64,000 nucleotides of DNA, taken from NCBI GenBank assembly GCA_035079385.1, contig JAVHKY010000016.1, positions 6,929,501 through 6,993,500 on the forward strand. The letters run 5' to 3'. The notes beneath the pieces were generated by a model. The model was given only the letters and a program-made list of their open reading frames with translations. It searched no databases and had not been told where the DNA came from. Made by a program: the position numbers and the translations under genes. Origin of the DNA: Aspidiotus rigidus (lineage: Eukaryota; Arthropoda; Insecta; Hemiptera; Diaspididae). This document shows positions 21,622 through 33,034 of this stretch, one piece after another (position 1 is the stretch's first letter; every line of letters starts with the position of its first letter).

Positions 21622-23025
21622 TGACGTCATAAGGGTGACCTGTGAAGTCATCAAATTGTGACGTCACAAACCTGGACTTAGCTGTACATAAAAGGAGAGG
21701 AACTTGAACAAAACTGATGACGTCATCAGATTGTGATGTTAAAGTCATCAATTGTGACGTCACAGTCCCGGACTTTGAAGCTACATATAATAGGAAGGAA
21801 ACTTGAAAAAGATGATCTATGACGTCATCAGATTGTGACGTCACAAGGTTGACGTATGAAGTCATCAAATTGTGAAGTCACAGTCCCGGACTTTGAAACT
21901 GTATAATAATAGATCCCCTTGAAAAAAATGACGGCTTCCTTAACGAAGTTAAACGAGGAACGCAGGGAACCTGTTTTATGATTCGAATGAGATTTGGTAT
22001 TGAAAATTCAAGGAAGCCTAGATTTGGAGAAAGGTAGTAAAAAGAAGGCCTAGACCAATTCCAAATTTTTCTAAGTCCCCCTCCTATCATATATAGCTCG
22101 AGAGTCGAAATTTTTCCAAGTCCCCCTCCTATCATATATGGCTCGAGAGTCGAAATTTTTCTAAGTCCCCCTTCTATCATATATAGCTCGAAAGTCGAAA
22201 TTTTTCCAAGTCCTTCTCCTATCATATATGGCTCGAGAGTCGAAATTTTTCTAAGTCCCTATCATATATGGCTCGAGAGTCGAAATTTTTCTAAGTCTTC
22301 CTCCTATCATATATAGCTCGAGAGTCGAAATTTTTCCAAGTCCCCCTTCTATCATATATAGCTCGAAAGTCGAAATTTTTCTAAGTCCTTCTCCTATCAT
22401 ATATGGCTCGAGGGTCGAAATTTTTCCAAGTTTTTCGCTGGACGGCGCACGGCGCACGGCAAATTTCTCAAATAGCCCCCCATAAAACAGGTTCCCTGTT
22501 AAAAATGGATCTATGACGTCATCACATTGTGATGTCACAAACCCGGACTTTGTAGCTATACATAATAGGAGAGGAACTTGAACGAAACTGATGACATCAT
22601 CAGTTTGTGATGTTAAAAGTTTCATCAAATAGTGACGTCACAGTCCCAAACTTTGGAGCTATATTCAATAGGAAGGGAACTTGAAAAAAATGGATCTATG
22701 ACGTCATCATATTGTACCGGCACAAGGCTGACCCATGACGTTATCAAACAGTGACGTCACAGGCCCCGCCTACAAGCTATATATGATAGGAGAGGGACTT
22801 GGAGGTGCGCTTAGAACATTTTCGAGCTCCAAGCTTTCTCCCAATAAAACAGGTTCCTTGCTAAAAAAAAAAAGTCAAATTGGCTAAAAATTCTGTCATC
22901 GGGGGAGGGGGTCACAAAAAACGTCCGCCATACGGCAAAGCTCAAAGCTCGAAGCTCGGTAATTTCAAGTCCTTCTTCAAGTTTCTCCTATAATATATAG
23001 CTTGGGAGCGGGGCCTGTGACGTCA
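21622..23025. repeat. Cluster of TGACGTCA palindromes
   Basis: The exact 8-bp palindrome TGACGTCA occurs at 21622, 21659, 21718, 21755, 21820, 21836, 22514, 22633, 22699, 22752 and 23018. It is often in the longer forms GTGACGTCAC or ATGACGTCAT. Neighbouring sequence is repeated too (CAGTCCCGGACTTTG), so most sites arose by local duplication. TGACGTCA is the CREB/ATF consensus site; whether it is bound here is unknown. Confidence 0.8.
22041..22435 (-). repeat. 45-bp minisatellite, inverted orientation, about 8 copies
   Basis: Units read GTCGAAATTTTTCTAAGTCC, then CCCTCCTATCATATATAGCTCGAGA in two overlapping parts. They are the reverse complement of the array at 35650-37030. Alternating CTAAGTCC/CCAAGTCC variants are visible. 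Open frames across it (SELYMIGGGLRKIST-type) are repeat translations. Confidence 0.85.
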
Positions 23026-23497
23026 CAATATACATTTTTCAGATCCCACGTGCCCCAAAAAACAGGTTCCCTGCCACCCCTCGTTAAACTCCGTTAGAGA
23101 ACCAATGAGTTTTTTCTTTGCTTTTTTCAGAAGTTTTTGTCGTTTTTCCTATTTTTACTTTACCGTTAATGAAGATACTTGACTTTTACTTGTTTACTTG
23201 ACCTTTTATCAAATACTTGACTTTTACCTACTTGATTTACCTGACTTACTTGACTGATAGACACCCTGTATTGAAAAAAAAAAAAAAAAAAAATCGCAAT
23301 TGGTTTATCTGGACATGAGCTATAGGAGGTTTTGTGAAACCTGAATCCGCCATCTTTAAATGACAGCCATATTTAATAGCTACTCTTTTGAAATATCTAT
23401 CATGGTTTTTGGGGGCCAGTAAGAGTCTACCTAACAATCTTCCAAGTAGCGCTTTATCCCGCAAAATTATACTTTTTTCGCTATGGCCCATGGACTA

Positions 23498-23950
23498 TAT
23501 GGCAATCTCAACTCAACAACATATTCCTCCATATTAAGAAAGCCCCTATACCATGGTCAAGTTCGAATAGAAGTTCGAGAAGAGAAGAAGTCAACCTCTC
23601 CACACACGAATTACACATCCTCACCTGACCAACACTTCCATACTATCTCCTCCATCTTGCCCGCACTGCCAAGAAAATGTCACAACTGATCGTATTATTG
23701 CAAGTCTTTTCATTACAGGTTCCATCCTCTGTCTCACAAGTATTCGAAAATAATCATGATATTATTACACTGTCTGTCCAGTACCTACGTCTTACACAAT
23801 TTCTAAATATTGACTATTCTTCTTCAAAACCATGTGCAATCCATAAGATGTACGTCTAAACTAAGTCATATCAAAATTAATTATAATGACGTAAACACAA
23901 TTGTATCTTTTCGAGCTAATGGCCCTTAGTGCAGCTCAATTCTCGTAAAA
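23498..23950 (+). pseudogene. Jockey-type LINE ORF2 C-terminus and 3' end
   Basis: This resumes the LINE interrupted at 20420: SQLNNIFLHIKKAPIPW, then ELHIL, then SCPHCQENVTTDRIIA, a C-terminal Cys-rich motif of Jockey-type ORF2. Frameshifts occur. The 3' end is CGAGCTAATGGCCCTTAGTG, then CAGCTCAATTCTCG and an A-rich tail at 23945-23965. Confidence 0.75.
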
Positions 23951-24173
23951 AAAGTAAATAAAAATAAGACTTACTTTTTCTCAGTCCACCTTTAATTGCA
24001 ATAATTAATTAAATTGTTGAAAAAAAAAACAAAAAAACAAGATCGCCACTATAATAATCGTACAACGTGAGTGTATGCGACAGAATGCGATTACAAAATT
24101 GTAATATCAATTTTCCGATTATTCACCTCCTACTATGATCGGAGAATAGTAGATTACTGTACAGTGGCGGTAA

Positions 24174-24289
24174 GTTGACGATAAACGACCAGCTACGAGT
24201 GCAGGTTTGCGGAACGAGCGGAGCGAGTGAAGCAACTGCACGAGTCGCTGGTCGTTTATCGTTAACTTGCCAACACTGTGCAGTACGCT
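24174..24289. repeat. Hairpin (foldback) repeat
   Basis: CAGTGGCGGTAAGTTGACGA at the left and its near-complement on the right (TCGTTAACTTGCCAACACTG) enclose a second inverted pair, ACGACCAGC/GCTGGTCGT. The loop contains GAACGAGCGGAGCGAGT. The whole 116 bp can fold on itself. It resembles a small MITE. Confidence 0.7.
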
Positions 24290-24820
24290 ATTTTATTTTA
24301 TAGGCACTCGGTAATTTCGTGGACCTTCATTATACGGTTACATATTCGGGATCCATTATGAAAACAAATAATAATAATAGGAATCGATGAAACAGAAGAT
24401 CGCACAAGCAATACCGGTATACGATTATACGAATACCTGCCGCCGTACGAATACAAAACGAACCAAATACAATCAATGCCCGTCTATACGATTCACAGTG
24501 ATGAACACTGCCGTCTGAGTACAAAGATTCAAAGAAGAACAAAACACATTGTTCATTCGAGGAGCTGCAGTAGCCCAGGTGGTAGAGCGACGGACCGGTG
24601 AACCAAATGTCGTGGGTTCGAATCTCAGCACAGCCACCTTCACAAAGCATGTAATATCTTCTAACTGCTCTAGTGAAGTAAGTAAAATTGTGAGCGACCA
24701 ATCACAGCTACGTTACAACGCCACAATATGATTACCCGCGCCTACACATTAATCGGCCACTTACACGACGCAAAAAAGTGGTGTTTCGGAATAGTTACCG
24801 AGTGCCTATAAAATAAAGAA
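24290..24820. mobile_element. TIR element enclosing a tRNA-like SINE head
   Basis: TTTTATAGGCACTCGGTAA (24296-24314) is inverted as TTACCGAGTGCCTATAAAA (24798-24816). Between them lies about 480 bp with a tRNA-like promoter region and no coding sequence. The hairpin at 24174-24289 is immediately adjacent and may be part of the same unit. Confidence 0.65.
24565..24645 (+). ncRNA. tRNA-derived SINE head (pol III promoter)
   Basis: An A box TAGCCCAGGTGG (24571-24582) and a B box GGTTCGAATCT (24615-24625) are spaced 44 bp apart, as in tRNA genes. GTGGGTTCGAATCTCAG resembles a T-arm, and an acceptor-like pairing GCTG/CAGC closes the ends. The 7-bp acceptor stem is imperfect and no CCA or normal anticodon arm is visible. 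It is better read as a SINE head than a functional tRNA. Confidence 0.6.
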
Positions 24821-24829
24821 TATTTAACT

Positions 24830-25400
24830 TCTATATTGCAATTCAGTTTCAGTTGGGCGCTATCCAGCCACCGACAGATTTTACTCAATTTTCTCCATTT
24901 TTTTTTTCACATACTCGTACTTTTATTGCTAAGAACATATTATTTCTTGCCGCGTGAGATTAAATTGTGGTGACTGTGAATGTCTTATCAAAAATTCTTT
25001 TTCAATACATGACAAAATGAACACGTTTGCAAAAAATATAAAATATTCTGTCGGCACAATTATTCAGGACTGACGCAAACAATTTTCCATTCTTACAGTG
25101 GCTATCTGAACTGTCGCCGATAAGACATTAAAAAATCGAATGAATAATTTACTATTTTTTTTTTTTTTTTTTTCACTCTACGTTGCGTTTTTATAATTTT
25201 TCATGATGAAAAGAATGAGGAGAAAAAGAGGCGAAAGCAAAACATCAAAATTCAGCCTGTGACTACGTCCTCTTTTCACGACTTGCTCAGACAGGAAAGA
25301 GCGAGTGAACTCACGATGAGTGGATGGACCGAGACATTCTCATCAAGAAGAAAATGGAACCAAGCCACTCTCAATTCGTGCCCTCTGGAGGATCGACACA
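24830..25400. other. No gene recognised
   Basis: AT-rich DNA with a long T run at about 25158-25173. The downstream untranslated part of the minus-strand PLE may reach into it, but no ribozyme core is visible here. Confidence 0.5.
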
Positions 25401-25414
25401 ATGCCTAGAAATTA

Positions 25415-26880
25415 GTCACCGATAAATTCGTAATAAAATCGAATGAAGGGATTGACAAAACTAGCGTCGAGATCATTTAACAAGTGTAGACTGGCTTTTC
25501 TTTTTGTAGCGATTACTTCTGTCTCCTCGAGAAGGTTCATTAAATTACTTTTCTTGCAGTGGTGAAGTAGCGTTATTGATAGATTTTTTAGGTCGTGGTC
25601 GTCATGCTGGCAGTGATCGAAGACATACTTTTCGAACGGTGCTCACTCAGACGCTGGCGTGGATTTCGCCCAGTTTGGCCAATGTATAAAGCCGGGAAAT
25701 CTCCACACGAGTGCAATAAACTCCAGCAGCATCCAAATTTGGAATCTTATCTTTGAGTGATATCATATTAGAAAAGGTGAGAAGGGGGTAAAATTCTACT
25801 TTTTAGTCGAGGCGATGCTTCTGAAGGTTTGTCCAAGGAAGGTAAGCGGGGCCATTCTTCCATCTTTTTAGCCTAGCTGAGAGAGTGAGAGGGGGGGGAG
25901 CTGTTTGAGGTAAGATGGGACGAAGTCTTTTTATACGTATGAGGAGTTGGACGTTTCTGTTGAGCTCATTGATTTTGGGGATACTTTCGATATGTCTGAT
26001 CTCGACCTGCTAAGCTCAAGTTCAGAGAAGAAGGGTGAGGAGGCGATGAATAAGGAAATTCACAGCAGATGGATACAGTTATCTATTATGGATCGTAGTA
26101 CCGGTGAAGGAGTCTTTTCGATGCTTGTCGAACTCAGTGCGTAGTATGTTGAACTTTTCGACTGAGGGGATGGTAAGGTCCAAATAGTTCAGGCGTTCTT
26201 TACCTATTTCGGAGGTAAACTTGATGAAAGAGTAATAGACATTCAAAGTACACAGTAGATCATCGAAATCAAGAGCCAGGACCACACCATATGCAAATAA
26301 CATCGTCTACACATGTGGCCCAAAATCTTAAGTGATTATGTTGTATAGCTCCCTCCAGGAGGTCAATTTCCAGACGATTCATGAACCCGTCGGCAACGAA
26401 GGCTGAAAGAGGACCTCCCTTGGGCGTCCATCGGGAAACTTGAAAGTTTCATACCTGAAGACACATAGGTTATGTTGTAGGCAGAAAGACGTGCAGTTCT
26501 TGAATTCGGAGATGGAGTCTGGGAGGAGGTTCTTGTTTTTTAAGAGTTCAACCACAAGGTTAATAGAAAGTACAATTGTTGTTGAACATGCTAGCGACGT
26601 CGAAAGATATAAGTTTGGACTCTGTCGGAAAAGTAATATTTTTCAGTTTGGTGGCGAGAATCGAAGGAATTTTTGACCACGTACTTTGGTTGGACAACAG
26701 CTGCTGTGCGAAACCAATCAGTGAGATATTCGGCTAGTTTGAATGTTGTAGTGCATGGAACAGGGGACTCGCATATAGACGATGTAACAGAGGGATCATC
26801 AAAGACATGAAACATGTCAAAAACACTTCCCTCGAAGGTCGGAATTATTCCATGTCCGTCTCTTCTCATATGCATAGATA
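25415..26880 (-). pseudogene. Penelope-like element, decayed RT and GIY-YIG
   Basis: Reading down from 26880 in shifting frames: KLAEYLTDWF and QPKYVVKNSFDS (region before the RT palm), then FDVASMF, then TPKGGPLSAFVADGFMNRLE. The catalytic VDD of ATCVDDVICIW lies near 26310. SFIKFTSEIGKERLNYLDLT follows. Further down come CGDFPALYIGQTGRNPRQR (GIY-YIG) and LSEHRSKSMSS. Then DHDLKNLSITLLHHCKK and LLEETEVIATKRKASLHLL give the Penelope endonuclease C-terminus, ending near 25415. Many frameshifts show it is long dead. Key residues Asp-Asp and YIG are still readable. Confidence 0.85.
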
Positions 26881-26899
26881 GATGGCTGAACCATAAAAA

Positions 26900-29800
26900 T
26901 CTTTAACCCCTCTCAAATACATGTCTGACCTTTTTAGAATCGTACTCCCATTCTTTCCACACGTAGATCGCTCCAAATCTTCTCACTGATACACACAAAA
27001 CTCGAAAATCGAAATTTTTTACAGCTCCAACCCCACCTCTCGCTCCTCACATATGTAGTAGGACAGTCGACATTTTCCCAAATCCTCCTCTGATATAAAT
27101 ACTGCTTGCCCCTTCCCCCGCTCAAAATATTTTCGTAAGATCGGAATTCCATATGCCCCATCGCAAATCGAAGTTGTTCCCAATTTTTCTACCGATAAAG
27201 ACAAGACACGAGAATTTAAATTTTTCCAAGCACCCGTCCCTCCTCCTGTCCTCATATATCGTCGGCCTAGAGTCAAAATGTCGTATCTCAGAAAATGGCA
27301 ATTTTACAGGAAAAGACTTTCTATGGTACTGAATGGAGTTACAATAAATGGAAAATAATTTGTTATTTTTCGCATAATTAATGAATTATACATCATTTTA
27401 TTATTCTAGAACGATGAATTATTATCATGACGAGAACTAGAAACCACCATCAACTCAAAACCACTAATTTTGGGACGATATGTGGATGAACTGTCAAAAT
27501 TCTCTCATATCCACCCTGATCCCTAGTCCCTCACTTCTTTCATATTGCTCGAAGATAGGAATTTCCTTCTCCCACCCCCTCCCGCTTATACACATTGCTG
27601 GGTGGTGGGTATTTTCCGAAGTCTTCCTCCTCTTCACCATAGAAAATCGCTCTAGTCTCTTTCCTGCAGGGTACACTCGCAGCTGGATGTCTGGAATTCT
27701 TGCAAGTGAACACAAAAAAAAGTCAGAGCCACTCCTCACTGAAACCAAAATTCGAGATGGCCCTCTCCACCACATAAAACTAGTTCCCTATCAAAATTCT
27801 CTGGATAAGAGAAAGATCAGAAATTCATATCGTTGCAAAAAAGAATACAAATACATTTTTGTGAACTAAATATGTTATTTCAGCACTTGAAGTATGCTCC
27901 GATTTCTCGTCCGGTGTCCTCATCAGCAATATTCATCGCATGCGGATTTTCTATCGATATTTTTCAAAAAAGTCCATCGAATCATTTTTTCAACAGGGAA
28001 TTTGTTCTATCGGGAAATTTTTGAGAAATTTGCCGTGCGCCGTCCGGCGAAAACTTGGAAAAATTTCAACCTCCGAGCTACGTATATATGATAGGAAGGG
28101 GACTTTAAAAAATGTCGACTCTCGACCTATATACTTCGAAGTCCCTAAAATAGGTCCTGGTCACTGATGACGTCCTACATTATATTTAGGTCTAGGCTTG
28201 CTTGGATTCTCAATACCAACACCAATTTGACTCATAGACAGGTTCCCTGCATTCCTTGTTCAACTTCGTTGAGGAAGCCGTCGCGTCGTTTTTTTACACA
28301 ATGGCCCTCCATCATTTGTCCTGAAGACCATTTTTTCAATTTCGCTAATATCACCGTGTCAATACGAAGTGGATGTCAACTTCATCTTTCGTCGTCGTAA
28401 AAATACGTAGGAATTTAAAATCCAATTAAAGGATAAAATCAAGAGAGTCATTCTTCCAACCACAAAAATCATTCTCTTAATCAATGCGTGGTACGCGGTT
28501 CATCCCAATCAACAACAATCGTCCGAATGATGGATAAAAAAACTTTTTTGAAACTAATTACACAAAAGTATGGTTGGGAAGGAACAAAACTCGTCAACTC
28601 GCGCGTACATTTTGGTTGTTATTTGCGATTTTTTAATTACACAGACGTCGCTCACGAGTGAGAGAAAAACAATTACATTTGACATTCCGAAATTGAAACC
28701 GATACCGGTCGAGAGGGAATTCTCAACAAAAGTTATTAAATTGTCTGCAAAACGTCGATAAAACCTTCGGCCTCGATTTTTTTCTCTCCATCCAAGCGAT
28801 AACATTTTCTACTCACGAACAAATCGACACAAGTTTAGAAAGATTATTATTTACCCAATAAAATTTGTACGTGGGGTACATAATACAAAATAAACTCTTA
28901 TTGCCAATATAAGCCTCTCCCTCGCGTCAAACAATTAAGGACCGAGGACAGGATGGAAATTCCGTTATAAGACAGCTAAATCGGTCGACGCTTATTTGAC
29001 GCCACGATTGTTTCATTATTGGAGATAACAATTTTTCCAATCAAGATGACATTTTCGAAGGCGTCATGTTGCATATATAATTATTTAAGCTGGTTTATTT
29101 TTGCTGCAGCAGATACACTTTCATAGACTCCGGAGCAAGGGGGAAAAAGGTTCGTGAACGCAGAAAAAAATTTCTCGCTAAAATTTTATACAAAAACGAC
29201 TATCGTGTTCACAACGCCGCACTAAATGTGAACGTCGAATCTATTTGAATCTAGAAGGCGACCCCGCGAAAAAGCAAGAGAGAAGCAAAAGGATGCGAGT
29301 GACACGTATTGCTGTATTACGACTCCTTTTTTTGCATTAGGCTTCGTATTGCTCTGCTACAACCTCTAAATTCGAATTTCGATAATGTATTCTCGCGTTT
29401 TGTCGTCGTCAACACGATTAAAAGATGGAAAAGCGATTAGTTCGACAAACGAGGACGAAAAAACTCATTAAAAATCGACTCTTTGAAAGAACGTTGTGAT
29501 GGTAGCGCGATATAAAGACTTCACAGAAAATGTCTCTCTTCCCTTTGCCGCACCAAAAAGTCATTTCTTGTGAGTTTAGTATTTTCCTTTTAGCGAACTA
29601 GAGTCATCTTTCACTTCTTTCTCCATCAAATGATCGCAGCTGCTTCGTATCGTCTTTCTTCACTTTTGTTTTGTGAAAGGTTTCACTAGATAATAATTCA
29701 GTACTTATTTGTATTCTCCATAGTCAACAATAGCAGCGCGTTACCTACAGGAATAAAGGAATCTTAACACGAATACCTTGACAGGGGGTGTATGTACTCT

Positions 29801-30270
29801 TACAAGACGAGTGTGTAAGCTCTGTTGTATCGCAATTCTTGAAGGCGAATGACAACGTTCTTTTTTTCCACGACGAAATTTACGAGTATAACCCTTACCT
29901 GAAACAAAAAATTTAAACAAGAACATTAATAAGGCTACTCGGTAAACCAAGCGTTAAGTTCATTAAAAATTGAAAATTAGAAGTACGAATGTCTCCTCTA
30001 GCGTCTTTCAAGGCTTCATCATTTTGATGAACTCCGGTTTATCCATCTAATAAAGTCATAAATAATAAGAGTTTGTCATCAAACCACATATTAAAGATGA
30101 GATGATACACGAGATGTCTTTTCTAACACCTTCCAAGAATTTCTAAATTTCGAGGAAAGCTTCATGCACGGCAAAGTTGTTCAACTTTCGAATGTATTGA
30201 ACAAATATAACATTGATGCGTTCTAATAAGTGACTCATAATTAGAATTACGTAAAACATGAAACATGCAA
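26900..30270. other. No gene; remnants of the minisatellite-bearing family
   Basis: 26900-27260 and 28030-28300 contain diverged copies of the 45-bp repeat, GTGCGCCGTCCGGCGAAAAC, and an ACAGGTTCCCTG motif near 28240 followed by TTGTTCAACTTCGTTGAGGA, all shared with the 47.8-49.9 kb region. The rest (28300-30270) has no long frame, RNA gene or clear repeat boundary. A 129-codon frame at 27480-27869 has no recognisable domain. Confidence 0.5.
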
Positions 30271-30670
30271 TGGCAACGGGGAACCCGCTGTCCCGAGTCC
30301 CCTAGAGCCTGAAGTTTTCCAAGTCTTAAAATCATGACGTGACAACTTGAACGCGCTGCAATTTCAAGAAAGCCGTCGTCTTTCCAAATCCCCTCCTATC
30401 ATATATAGCTCGAGAGTCGAAATTTTTAAAGTCCCCCTTCTATCATATATAGCTCGGAGGTATGAATTTTCCTAAGTACCCTTCCTATCAAACGAATACG
30501 TTCCTCAAGGTTACGGCTATCCATAATAAACGTGAAAGGACGATTACTCCGAAGGGAGAGTAAAAAATACAAACCGCAGAAAAATATAAAACGACGAGCG
30601 CTTTCGGTCAATAAACCATCTTCAAGCCTGAAATGAAAGCAACTGACGAACAGAAAAGAAGAGCGTGGTA

Positions 30671-32991
30671 TTAAGATTGTCCAAACGAGAAATCGGGGTG
30701 TGAATCATAAACCAGTTCGATCAGGCCATCTTCCGGAATGTACGAGTTGAGTACAGTGATACCGTCGGTGTTGAGATGACGCATTATCTCTATACGCTCG
30801 AGGGCGATGCGCTTACGATAGGAATTCTCCTTATGGAGGAGCTTTTCGGATCCCTCGCGGAAGCTGTGGCCACTGTTTATTAAATGATCAGCAAAAGCTG
30901 ACTCCTCTAAGTGTCTTTTCTTCCAAAACTTCAAGTGCTCAGCTACTCCAACTTTCATTTGGCGGCTGGTCTCACCAATATAAAAGGCTCCACAATCCTC
31001 ACATTCCAACTTGTAAAGACCACTTCTCTCATCAACAGATATGGGGTCCTTCAGTCTCACAAACAACCTCTTGACTGTGGTAGGGTTGTAAAACGCGGGT
31101 CTGAAGCCAAACGGGCGGAGGGCCCGACCCAATTGGAGGGAGAACTCCCCAAGAAAGGGAGACTGACCCAACGCAAACGGCGATCATGGATCGTGTCTCG
31201 GGGGAGGGAGGTGGTGAAATCAAGAAGGCTCCTCGTAACTTTCCTCCGAACCATCACGTCAACATCGACATTGACCCCATTCACTCTGGCCATGTGTTTT
31301 ATCGTGAGTAATTCTTTCTTGAAGGCAGACTGACTCAAAGGAATACGAGTCAGTCTGTGAACTAGGCTATGAAAAGCAGCCATCTTGTGAGCAAGAGGAC
31401 CGAACGAACCACCGTGGACTAAAACATCGGTCGTAGTATCTTTCCTGTAAATTCCAAACTTATGGATACCGTCTATTATAGAGATCGATAAATCCAAAAA
31501 GTTAATGGAAAATACCCCTATTTCCAACGTAAATTTGATGGAAGGGTACCAGGAATTGAGATACCTCAGAAACTCACCAAGGAGATCTTGGGGACCAGTC
31601 TAGGTACATAGAACGTCATCAACGTACCTGTGCCAATAGTGAATATGACTAAGTAGCACCTAGTTCGAGGAAAAGAGGTCAAGTTCAAACTTGGACATGA
31701 AAATTTCGGAGATGAGAGAGCCTAAAGGTGATCCAATAGGGATCCCTACTTCATCAGGAAACTAGGAAAATTTTCCTTCAAATTTACAGTAGTTGGGGGA
31801 CCAGCAAATATTCAGAAGATCGAAAAATTCATGAAGCTCATTGTGAGGGATATTGGCTTCAACGAGTAGCTCACCTATACGCTGAATAGTAGCAGCCTTA
31901 GGAATATTCGGCAACAAACCAACGACGTCAAACGAGCAGATGGTCGTTCCCGGGGGAAGACTTACATCCTTCAGGACGTCAGTTAAGTTGGCGAATTCAA
32001 GTTCGAATGAGGGGATTCAAAATCAATGCGATTTTTGAACCAACAGTCTAGGAATTCGGCAAGGAGGTAGGTAGGTAAGGAGACGAAAGAAAGAACGGGT
32101 CGCATCGGGGTATTGTTCTTATGCCCTTTGGGCAGCCCGTGGAAGAGGGGGGTGTAGGGTTAGGAACAAGGAGGGTTTTTTTCAAAGCAGGAGTTTTGAT
32201 AATAGCCTCACTCATGTTGATGACACTCCTAACTTCTTTAACTTGCTTAGGGAAGCTGAAATCCTCACTCTCTTTAGCACCACACTGCTGGAGGACTTCA
32301 TGGACCTTGGAAGAATAGGCCGACTTCTCCATCACCACAACAGCATTGCCCTTGTCAGCCTTAGTGATGATTAAATCTCCCTCTTTCATCTTCCTCTTTA
32401 AACCTTGAATCACTCCTCCCAATTTATCACAAATGCGACGGAGGGGGTTATTGCGAACTAATTCGGCACAAACTTTCTAGGTATTAAAACCAGGAACAAT
32501 TTTTACAGCGAGATCCGCAACAACATTCGCTAAGGTTTCATCTTTCTTGCGGGGAGGTAAACTAAATTTCAAATCTTTCTCAAGGAGGGCTGTTTCGTCA
32601 CTATTAAACACTACCTGACTATTACATATGAGGGGGGATGGAAAGTATGGGCGACAACACCGTCACTCACCCCTTCCTCAACCACATCATCATTAACCTT
32701 CATTAGGGAGGACAACTTCCTATTTTTCTTCTCCTTGAAGTTCACCTCAAACTTCTGATACTTTTCATTGACGTCCCGCATAAAGTAATCGAACTCAAGA
32801 GGGAGGAGCATACCGGAGAGTCTCAAATGGACCATAAGGTTTAATCTAGTCGTAATATTGTATTTACCATGCCATCTTCGCAACTCTGTTCTTATCCACG
32901 TCTCCCTCATATGACTTTCCAGTTTCTTAGTCGTAATCTTACAATCGGAATAAAACCGATATTTAACGAACTTAGGGTTCAAATGCAACAC
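30671..32991 (-). pseudogene. Penelope-like element protein (RT + GIY-YIG), near full length but broken
   Basis: Start taken at the Met at 32991 (MLHLNPKFVKYRFYSDCKI). In order: GDLIITKADKGNAVVVMEK; GLPKGHKNNTPMRPVLSFV; CSFDVVGLLPNIPKAATIQ (RT); VGIPIGSPLGSLISEIFMSK; HRYVDDVLCT with the catalytic Asp pair; SIKFTLEIGVFSINFLDLS. The connector KKELLTIKHMARVNGVNVDV follows, then LYKLECEDCGAFYIGETSRQ (GIY-YIG) and the C-terminus HPDFSFGQS. Three one-base frameshifts lie at or beside G/C runs (32632-32637, 32147-32152, 31147-31150). Four in-frame stops are all TAG. The catalytic residues are intact, so the copy died recently or partly reflects sequence errors in homopolymers. Confidence 0.9.
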
Positions 32992-33034
32992 TAAACACCG
33001 ACGAAAAAACCAAATATGATCTGTTGCTCATAAG

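Larger units (their letters stand above)
21446..23268. mobile_element. Inner TIR element (CAGGGTGTCTA ends), nested in the right arm of the outer one
   Basis: The ends are CAGGGTGTCTACTGAAAG at 21446 and, inverted, TAGACACCCTG at 23268, with TA on both sides (21444-21445, 23269-23270). Inside the ends are inverted blocks rich in ACTTGAC(C/T)TTT. The interior contains 11 TGACGTCA sites, copies of the GGGAACC palindrome and an inverted array of the 45-bp repeat (22041-22435). It carries no transposase. The interior probably grew by insertion of members of the minisatellite-bearing family. Confidence 0.8.
20423..23495. mobile_element. TA-flanked TIR element with about 310-bp arms, itself interrupted
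   Basis: The left end GTCCATAGGCCATAGCGAAA (20423) is inverted at the right end, which finishes GGCCCATGGAC (23495). TA flanks both sides (20421-20422, 23496-23497). The arms are about 310 bp: the left runs to about 20738 (GGCGCAAATTCAT). The right is split into 21365-21443 and 23271-23495 by a second TIR element. Without that insert the element is about 1.25 kb. It interrupts the LINE RNase H/C-terminal region. No transposase is encoded. Confidence 0.85.

Noticed and set aside
24565..24645. A functional tRNA gene
   Set aside because: The acceptor stem pairs poorly and no normal anticodon arm can be drawn; it fits a SINE head.
31605..32480. In-frame TAG codons in a PLE as possible recoding
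   Set aside because: Ordinary CAA and CAG codons are used in the same frame and no other gene in the window shows TAG for Gln; mutation is simpler.
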